Shown here: positions 57,674-64,000 of the stretch, in pieces
Layout: each line of letters begins with the position of its first letter
How positions within the stretch are numbered: position 1 is the first letter of the stretch
Origin: Anastrepha obliqua
Lineage: Eukaryota > Arthropoda > Insecta > Diptera > Tephritidae
Length of the DNA stretch: 64,000 bases
Assembly: GCF_027943255.1 (NCBI RefSeq)
Contig: NC_072892.1
Coordinates: 162,318,792 to 162,382,791, forward strand
Reading direction: 5' to 3'
The notes under the pieces: generated by a model
What the model was told of the DNA's origin: nothing
Databases searched by the model: none
Seen by the model: only the letters and a program-made list of their open reading frames with translations
Position numbers and translations under genes: made by a program

Positions 57674-57917
57674 TCTATCAACGAAAGTAATGTGGCCGCC
57701 TCGATTCTCTCGAAAAAATGCGAAATCGTACGCAATCGTGAGCAAAATTTGATGCTTTACTCGGGCGCTTGGTATTATTTCTTCTCGAAGATTATTGATC
57801 TATTGGATACCACCTTCTTTGTGTTGCGTAAAAAGCAAAAGCAAGTCTCGTTTTTACATGTCTACCATCACACCATAACCGCGCTCTTCTCCTGGGGATA
57901 TTTGAAGTATGCGCCTG
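57674..57917 (+). CDS. elongase coding exon 3
   Basis: Encodes residues 84-164 plus one base. It includes the KIIDLLDTTFFVLRKK motif and the catalytic histidine box FLHVYHHT (residues 143-150), then FSWGYLKYAP. Acceptor CTTTTCTTTACAG ends at 57673; donor GGTAAGT follows at 57918. The exon starts in phase 0 and ends in phase 1. Confidence 0.97.
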
Positions 57918-58116
57918 GTAAGTGCAAGAAGTGAAATTAGGTGAATTTCACAATTAAGTGAAAGTGGACTGGCACCAGGGCATTTGTTAATTATGTTGTT
58001 ATGATGCCATGGTAATTTGCCAATGCCCTAATTCACTTAATTGTGACTTGCGCTAATGCTTTCTCCGTTACTTTTCTAACATATTTTTTTTTTTAATTTT
58101 TTTCCTCCTACTTTAG

Positions 58117-58631
58117 GCGAACAAGGCGTCATTATTGGCATTCTCAACTCTGGCGTACACATCATCATGTATTTCTATTACATGGTTGCCGCCATGGGTC
58201 CGCAATACCAGAAGTACCTGTGGTGGAAGAAATACATGACCAGCATCCAACTCATCCAATTCATACTCATTTTGGGGTATATGATTATGGTTGCCGCCAA
58301 GGGTTGCAACATGCCACGTGCGCTCACTTTCTTCTTCGTCGGCAATACGATAATCTTCTTGTACTTATTCGGCGATTTCTACCGCAAGACCTACAATACG
58401 CGAAAGGCGGCAGCAGTAGCTGCAGCTAATGGCCGTGCAAATGGTCATGCCAATGGCTATGCCAAGGCTTATGCAAATGGACATGCGAATGGTTCAATAG
58501 CTGGTCGCGCATTGCTGGCGGCTGCTGGGGGTATGGGTTGCAAGCCGAATTCTCTGCTGGCTCATGGGGATGAAATGAAACGTTTGATCGATGTGAATAA
58601 CAATCACGTCAAACTGGCGAAGGGCGAATGA
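58117..58631 (+). CDS. elongase coding exon 4 and stop
   Basis: Encodes residues 165-335 and the TGA stop at 58629-58631. It carries GVHIIMYFYYMVAAMGPQYQ and TSIQLIQFILILGYM, then two more membrane spans (KGCNMPRALTFFFVGNTIIF and onward). After FYRKTYNTRKAA comes an unusual tail: Asn-Gly-X-Ala repeats (residues about 266-291), a Gly/Ala stretch, and an end in KLAKGE. Many elongases end in a dilysine ER-retrieval signal; none is seen. Acceptor CCTACTTTAG ends at 58116. Confidence 0.96.
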
Positions 58632-59029
58632 GTGCACGCAAAGTAGCGGGTAGAGTAGTTGAAGATGAAGTACAAGGGTGCAGGGGTAATATGAATATGG
58701 GAATGGAGGTCCATACATACGCTGATGGGAGAGATGATTAGATGGAGTTTATAAACAAAAGGTTTTTGCACAACAAAATTATCGCTTTAGAAATATTTTA
58801 CTTGGAATGTAGTTTTTAAAGGAAGTGAAATTTAGTCAAATATGTACTTAAAAAATTCTGCACCAAAGCGGTAGATATTCTGAAATGAACTTAATTTAAA
58901 GTAAAGCAAAAAATTTAATTTATAACTTTTCGTACGTTTCTTGCTAATTGAAATTCCATAATCCGCTAATAGCAGATCTGAGCACACAAAAATTTACAAT
59001 TTTTCTTCATGTTTTGATTTGAAAAACTC

Positions 59030-59039
59030 GGTGTGGCTC
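59030..59039. repeat. 10-bp target-site duplication, left copy
   Basis: GGTGTGGCTC, repeated exactly at 59241-59250. Confidence 0.9.
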
Positions 59040-59240
59040 AAGGCGAATCTATTAAAGGTGGTATTGGTAAATCAGCTGATTTGTTATTTTTCTTTCGCCG
59101 TGTCCATGTGGCTGTCAGCTCAGAATGAAATAATGCGAATTCATTATTTGTTTTCTAGTTTCTCAATACTTTGCTTTGACAATAAAACGGACAGAGCATT
59201 GTTGTTGGTCTAGTGCCACCACCTTTAATGAATACGCCTT
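59040..59240. mobile_element. 201-bp MITE with 10-bp target duplication
   Basis: Ends AAGGCGAATCTATTAAAGG (left) and AAGGCGTATTCATTAAAGG (right, read inward); both go on GTGG. The perfect 10-bp flanking duplication fits Mutator-like transposons (9-11 bp) better than Tc1/mariner (TA), hAT (8) or P (7-8). There is no coding. It lies in the elongase 3' UTR and supplies one AATAAA (59181-59186). Confidence 0.88.
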
Positions 59241-59250
59241 GGTGTGGCTC
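59241..59250. repeat. 10-bp target-site duplication, right copy
   Basis: GGTGTGGCTC, identical to 59030-59039. Confidence 0.9.
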
Positions 59251-59966
59251 TTGTCTTCAAAGAAAATAATTCTCAATATTCTATTCCAGTTTGAAGTTCA
59301 AAAATAGTACAGGTTTTTTATTATTGCTACTGTACAATAAACATAATTTTTTTTGAGAAAAAAAAAGTTTTTGTGAGAAAAAAATTTCAGAAACAAAAAA
59401 ATAAAAATTAGGCTTCATACACAGTATAAATACATACATACATATTTCAATAGCATTAAGTAGAAATAATTTTAAACCTTATTTTATATTTTAAAGCATA
59501 TTGTGAGAGTCTTTTGGGGGGTTTTGTAGAATTTAGTACTTACAAATTATCTGCTTACATACTTTTCTAGTACTATAAAATGTGTATTAGTCAAGAAAAT
59601 GTTTGACAAAACAAAAAAAAAAAAAAACAAAAAACAAAAAGAAAAACCTAAAACCGCTATAGAATGGGATGGCCGCTTTCTGTTTTGTTTCAGTGCGCGT
59701 GTGTGTGTGAATGTTAAAATGTGTAAATATGTAATGAACGATTTTTAGAAAATGGAGTTGCAAAAGTCGTAAAATATGTAGTTTTCGTACAAAAATAAAA
59801 AACAAAAAACAGAAACAAAAAAAACACATAATCAAACTATACCAAATTTTTCCCTGCAACTGCAATTTCGATCAACTCCATTTAATTTTGTATGAGTTTG
59901 CTTGTTTTCTTGCTAGAAAGCGCCGATCCCATTTACTTATTTACCTTAAACATAAATTACGTAAGA

Positions 59967-59972
59967 AATAAA
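59967..59972 (+). promoter_or_regulatory. candidate poly(A) signal
   Basis: AATAAA, 1.34 kb after the elongase stop. Confidence 0.4.
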
Positions 59973-60079
59973 TATATAAATATGCATTTAGGGTTTCCTT
60001 AACGAATTATAAATTTATTTAAAGCACATTGCTGAATATTTGTATGCTTATTTGTAACTTACTTATGTTTTCTGATAGA

Positions 60080-60085
60080 AATAAA
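60080..60085 (+). promoter_or_regulatory. candidate poly(A) signal
   Basis: AATAAA, the last one before the repeat element at 60243. Confidence 0.45.
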
Positions 60086-60507
60086 CGAAAATTTTATTAC
60101 CGAAAATTAAAAAAAAAAATGTTTAAATTTTGGTTTTATTAGTTGTAAACTGGGGTGTAAAAGGAGGTACATTTTTTAAACATTTTTTTTTATTTATTGT
60201 TCAGCAATCTAAATTTTTTCCGAATATTGCGTAAAAACATAAGGGGGGACACCACTGTGAACGCGTGAAATTTAAGTGATTTTCATGAATTTTTTTTTAT
60301 AAGTAGGAATGATTATTTGAGGATCGGACAAACTATAATTTATTTAACATATATTCAACTATACTGACACAAATTTTTATTAAAAAATATTAAAAATTAC
60401 AATTGTTATTAATATTAATGCAATGACGTTATAAAAAACTGATGCACCACGATACAGCGGTGAGAAATCATCTGAAAGCAAAAAATCCAAAAAAAATTCT
60501 TCATCTA

Positions 60508-61764
60508 CATGGTGAACGATATGAAGTGTTACCAACTTCACACTGCTTATATCTGTAAAACTCATCAACTGACATCAACGTCAAAATTCTAATTTGTTCT
60601 AATGACAGTTCAATATATTGTTTATAAGCTATCAAAAGCATTTGCGTCTCAGTTTTGTTGATTTTTTTTCTGTGATGGAATTCAAACGTGATAGTGTGAT
60701 TGCGTTATATTTGGTTGGAAAACCACAACCAGCCATTGATCGTGAGCTCAGTCCCCTCAAAGTGAATAAAATGTTTGTGTATCGCACTATAAAACGTTAC
60801 AATGATACTGGAAGCATTGCAAAACGCTATGGAGGTGGACCAAAAAAAACCGCAACAACGCCAGAAATGGTTCGGAAAGTGAAGGCTCGACTTGAACGAA
60901 ATCCACGTCGAAGTGGAAGAAAAATGGCAAAAGAACTGAAAATATCGCAAGACAGGGAAATATCGACGCATATTGAAAAATGAGCTCAAAGTCAAGGCTT
61001 ACAAGTACCAAAAAACACACGATCTTTCACCCCAGCACAAAAAAGTTCGGTGCGAAAGAGCAAAGGAGTTGTTGTGCTTGCACGAACGTGGCGAATTTCC
61101 TAACATTGTGTTTTCTGATGAAAAAAATTTTCCAATTGAGCAGTTCATAAACACTCAAAACGATCGTTTTACTTGACCGAACGCTCATACGAGAATTTGA
61201 GCCTGGAAGCAATTTCCCATCGCAAGTAATGGTTTGGGCCGCAGTGACCGCTGATGGACGCTCTCTAATCGTTTTTATCGAGCCTGGTGTCAAAGTGAAT
61301 GCGACTTATTATCGGGAAAATGTTTTAGAAGCTGCTTTGGAGCCGTGGACACGCAAACATTTCGGCCGTTGACCATGGACGTTCCAACAGGACTCGGCAC
61401 CGTCTCATAAAGGTCGTGTGAACCAAAAATGGTTAAAAAATCATGTTCCACACTTCATTTCGTCCACACAATGGCTTTCGAACTCGGCAGACGCAAATCT
61501 GATGGACTATTCCATCTCGTCCATTTTGGAGAGCAAGGTGAGGGCTAAAAAATATGCCAGTATGGATGCGCTGAAAAAAGCGATTATTGCAACTCATTGA
61601 AGGCTATAGTCGAGGTAAAAGGTGGTCATATCGAGCTAAAGTGAATATATATTAAAATTGTAATCACTTTTGAAGAATTTTGTCTTTGAAATCAATAAAA
61701 ACTAATTTCACACAAAAAAAGTTATGGTGTTTTGAATAGGCAACACTTCATATCGTTCACCCTG
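60508..61764 (+). mobile_element. DD37D (maT-like) Tc1/mariner element, nested
   Basis: Ends CATGGTGAACGATATGAAGT (left) and CAGGGTGAACGATATGAAGT (right, read inward), with TA at 60506-60507 and 61765-61766. It is full length with a decayed transposase. Confidence 0.9.
60675..61615 (+). pseudogene. DD37D transposase, frameshifted
   Basis: Starts MEFKRDSVIALYLVGKPQ with a helix-turn-helix N-terminus to about 60950. A frame change follows, then KNELKVKAYKYQKTHDLSP and IVFSDEKNF (first aspartate, about 61105). After another change come AAVTADGRSLIVFIEPG and WTFQQDSAPSHKGRV (second aspartate, about 61390). The third aspartate is in ADANLMDYSIS, 37 residues on. A stop stands just before the second block (61370) where a residue is expected. 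Inactive. Confidence 0.85.
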
Positions 61765-62265
61765 TATACATCAATGGCTATCGTCGTACGTGGCGGTTGC
61801 TTTTTTTATTTTCTTTTTTGACAAAATGGTGAAGGTTTGAAAAATGAGTTTGTACTTTTACCTTTTTTTTGGTTTCGAAAGGCTTGAGAAAATATTAATT
61901 TTTGGAATTTTTAAAAACGGCTAGGTATGACTATAGCCAATACATGTACAATAATTAAAAAAAAAAAATTAAAATCGGTTCATAAGTCTTCGAAAAATCG
62001 AGGCCACCGTGTTCAGAAAAGTCGTTTTGAGAAAAACTCGTTCAAAGTTTTCATTGGCTGTTGTAACTCACTACCTGCACTTATTGTATTGGGTATAACT
62101 TCGTCAATTTTCAAGATTTTAAGTTAAATTTTGTTTTACATATTTTTGAATATATGTATCTACTTTAAGAAAATGCAAAAAAAAGCGATTTTTTTGGAAA
62201 ATCACAGTGGTGTTCCCCCTTAATTGAGGTTCACAGAAAAGATTGAAGGAAGCTACTCAATAATA

Positions 62266-62695
62266 AAGGCTGATCAGATTGGAGGTAATTTTTTGAATAG
62301 GATTTTATTGACAGATCACGCGTGGTTAATGTCAAAGTAAATACGTAATTTTTTTCAGTATTCGTTGACATTTCATCATGGAAAGACTCCCGTCTCAACA
62401 ACGTTTCCAAATCGTAAAATTGTATTACGATAATCGACTCACTTTGAGAAGTGTTAATCACGCGCTCAGGCCAACTTATGGTGTTCAGTGATAAGACCAA
62501 TTTTTGGCTTATTGGCTACGTCAATAAGCAAATTTGCCATGTGTGGGCTTTCGAGCAACCCAAAACCATTAACGAGCAGCCATTACATTCATTGAAAACA
62601 ACAGTTTTGTGCTACCTATAGGCTGGAAGAATCATCGGCCCATATTTCTTCAAAGACAGGCTTCCAAAGCATGCCTAACTTCGGTAGAGACACTG
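62266..62695 (+). mobile_element. DD41D mariner fragment, plus strand
   Basis: Begins AAGGCTGATCAGATTGGAGG after TA (62264-62265). Codons from 62380 give MERLPSQQRFQIVKLYYDNR, the transposase N-terminus, then after frame breaks the VNKQICHVWASSN and GRIIGPYFFKDR segments around the first catalytic region. The 3' end is lost, near the start of the next element. Confidence 0.75.
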
Positions 62696-62703
62696 GAATA
62701 ATA

Positions 62704-63238
62704 AAGGGGTTTCCAATAACATCTGTTATTTTGATATTCAAAGAAAAATGCTATCTTTCAATATAAATGAGCGGATGTTTATTTCATTACAAAGTGGAAG
62801 GTACGCCGTTAATAGAGGAAAATAACATCAGGCAAATGACCACCACGACCACGCTTACAGGACAGGCAATTTTCCATAACCGAATTGCAAAGTGGCTGCC
62901 CTATGTCTTCGATAGCCTCACGAATTCCATCTTTGAAGTCTTGAATCGACCATGGGCTATTGGCGTAGACCTTCTATTTTACGTGGTCCCAAAGAAAAAA
63001 ATCACAATGTGTTAAATCACAAGATCTCGGTGGCCAATTGTGATCACCTCTTCGAGCGATAACTCGGTCCGGAAACTTTTCCCGTAAAATATCAATGGTT
63101 TCGTTGCTTGTGTGGTACGTAGCGCCGTCTTGTTGAAAATAAAGATCAATACCATCCAATTCCGGCCATAAAAAACCCTTAATCATCTCTCGATAGCCTT
63201 TTATATATTTAAATAGCACCTGTCGTTGGTAAACCCTT
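62704..63238 (-). mobile_element. DD41D mariner, internally deleted, minus strand
   Basis: Ends AAGGGGTTTCCAATAAC (left) and AAGGGTTTACCAACGAC (right, read inward), with TA at 62702-62703 and 63239-63240. The frame at 62974-63219 has YFQQDGATYHTSNETI and DLTHCDFFLWDHVK; exactly 41 residues separate the two aspartates. This is the clearest DD41D signature in the window. The N-terminal half is deleted. Confidence 0.9.
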
Positions 63239-63378
63239 TATTTCGAAGCCAGCGTCACTTAGAGAGTAATATTGACAATGCAGGCAAAAATGCATGCTCA
63301 GGAAATTACTTAACTTATAATTTCCTGAGATTATCGCGTTTAAACAGATACATTTTTTAAAAATGAGCTTAATAACTA

Positions 63379-63705
63379 ACACATGGGTTGAAAAGTTTTA
63401 CCCCAACAGGTAGATGGCACTAATTTTATTGCATTCATATTTTTTTCAGTTAGTACTAACCTTCAAAAGACAGCTGTGAAAATTCAATGATTTTCTATTA
63501 ATTAGCTCGTGATTTTACACTGCTTCTTGATGGGGAAAAATACCGTTGAAGCGAAGTACTGGCTTGAAAAGTGTTACGTAATATTATATTTTGAAGAAAC
63601 GCCGAACCCAGTGCCCGCCGTCTCTTTTTTCTGTAGGTTGACAGGCATCAAAAATATAAGTCCCCTGTGTGTTGGTATCTGTCCAAAAGTTTTCAACGCT
63701 TAAAC
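63379..63705 (+). mobile_element. mariner 5' fragment, ACACATGGG family
   Basis: ACACATGGGTTGAAAAGTT follows TA (63377-63378). Codons from 63509 give HCFLMGKNTVEAKYWLEKCY, the transposase N-terminus, then the frame degrades. Third copy of this family, opposite in orientation to those at 26394 and 34605. Confidence 0.8.
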
Positions 63706-63753
63706 CGAAAAAAAATAAAAAATACCAACCTACGTTTTATAATACCCTGCATA

Positions 63754-64000
63754 CGAGGTGTGTTCAAAAAGTATTGCGAATTGTGTGGTTTTTCAAAAAT
63801 TATTTATTTATTGATTAATATATATTTTGTCCCCTTCAAAGTAATCCCCATGAGATATTATGCACTTGTTTCCACATCATAACCATAAACCCACGATTCG
63901 TCTCCAGTTATGACCCTATGGAGCAAATTTGGGTCGTCGCGGACAGAGTCCAACATCTCATTAGCAATGTTCATGCGATGCTGCTTTTGGTCGAAATTGA
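63754..64000 (-). mobile_element. mariner fragment running off the window
   Basis: CGAGGTGTGTTCAAAAAGTA after TA (63752-63753) is a mariner-type end. Minus-strand codons to 64000 resemble the block before and including the first aspartate (MLDSVRDDPNLLHRVITGDE in one frame reading with small gaps). The rest lies beyond the window. Confidence 0.75.

Larger units (their letters stand above)
36354..60085 (+). other. fatty-acid elongase gene (ELOVL family), full extent
   Basis: A four-coding-exon gene for a 335-residue very-long-chain fatty-acid elongase. ELOVL proteins are endoplasmic-reticulum multi-pass membrane enzymes that condense malonyl-CoA with a long acyl-CoA, the first and limiting step of chain elongation. 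All introns have GT-AG borders and phases 1, 0, 1 that keep the frame: 8,647 bp, 12,392 bp and 199 bp. Signature motifs are in place: KIIDLLDT (residues 122-129), HVYHH (145-149, catalytic histidine box), HIIMYFYY (179-186) and TSIQLIQF (206-213). Resemblance to Drosophila elongases of the CG2781 type is my recollection, not a search. Large introns 1 and 2 are filled with transposons. Confidence 0.93.
58632..60085 (+). other. elongase 3' UTR region
   Basis: No coding. AATAAA signals occur at 59181, 59336, 59967 and 60080; which are used cannot be told. The first of these lies within the inserted MITE. The stretch 59350-59640 is A-rich. Confidence 0.55.
60243..62219. mobile_element. TTAA-flanked inverted-repeat element (family 2)
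   Basis: Ends GGGGGGACACCACTGTGA (left) and GGGGGAACACCACTGTGA (right, read inward). The right flank is TTAA (62220-62223), the left ATAA (60239-60242), one base off. The 3' part shares CGTTTTGAGAAAAACTCG with the family-1 element (GGTTTTGAGAAAAACGAG at 12153), so the two are related. A mariner-like element is nested inside. No transposase of its own was seen. Confidence 0.65.

Overview
The window is AT-rich eukaryotic DNA from a dipteran insect, most likely a tephritid fruit fly. The basis is a fly-type fatty-acid elongase gene with GT-AG introns, a copia element primed by half of the initiator methionine tRNA, and many DD41D mariners of the rosa type, a group first known from Ceratitis. The species cannot be fixed from sequence alone. 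I see no bacterial-style operon, CRISPR array, rRNA or host tRNA gene.

One host gene is well supported. It is an ELOVL-family very-long-chain fatty-acid elongase on the + strand, with coding exons at 36386-36443, 45091-45281, 57674-57917 and 58117-58631. Together they encode 335 residues with all phases matching. A second possible first coding exon at 43020-43053 ends in a consensus donor of the right phase. The 3' UTR (58632 to about 60.1 kb) holds several AATAAA signals and a 201-bp MITE with a perfect 10-bp target duplication.

The rest is a mosaic of transposable elements. From 1 to 36 kb there are 3' ends of several non-LTR families (RNase H-bearing lineages and RTE-like ones with GAA tails), a nearly intact mariner (15533-16839), DD41D mariners, a pogo/Tigger remnant (28554-29590), a 96-bp satellite (21050-21590) and a tRNA-derived SINE (32830-33146). 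Introns 1 and 2 of the elongase (36.4-57.7 kb) carry degenerate AT-rich arrays with a period near 100-115 bp. One array is split by a 3.3-kb non-LTR element (37334-40630) and another by a young 4.5-kb copia element (47928-52432). They also hold a Tc1-like remnant and two DD34D mariners. Downstream of the gene (60.2-64 kb) is a run of nested elements.

Nesting gives a relative history: a mariner inside a LINE (13.3-15.1 kb), mariners inside two TTAA-flanked elements (11.7-12.8 and 60.2-62.2 kb), and a SINE inside a DD41D element (32.7-33.4 kb). The most promising points for follow-up are the alternative first exon, the SINE/RTE-LINE tail sharing, the TTAA-flanked family, the long-duplication MITE in the 3' UTR, and a LINE 3' stem-loop kept by compensatory changes. 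No clearly new functional system is demonstrated.
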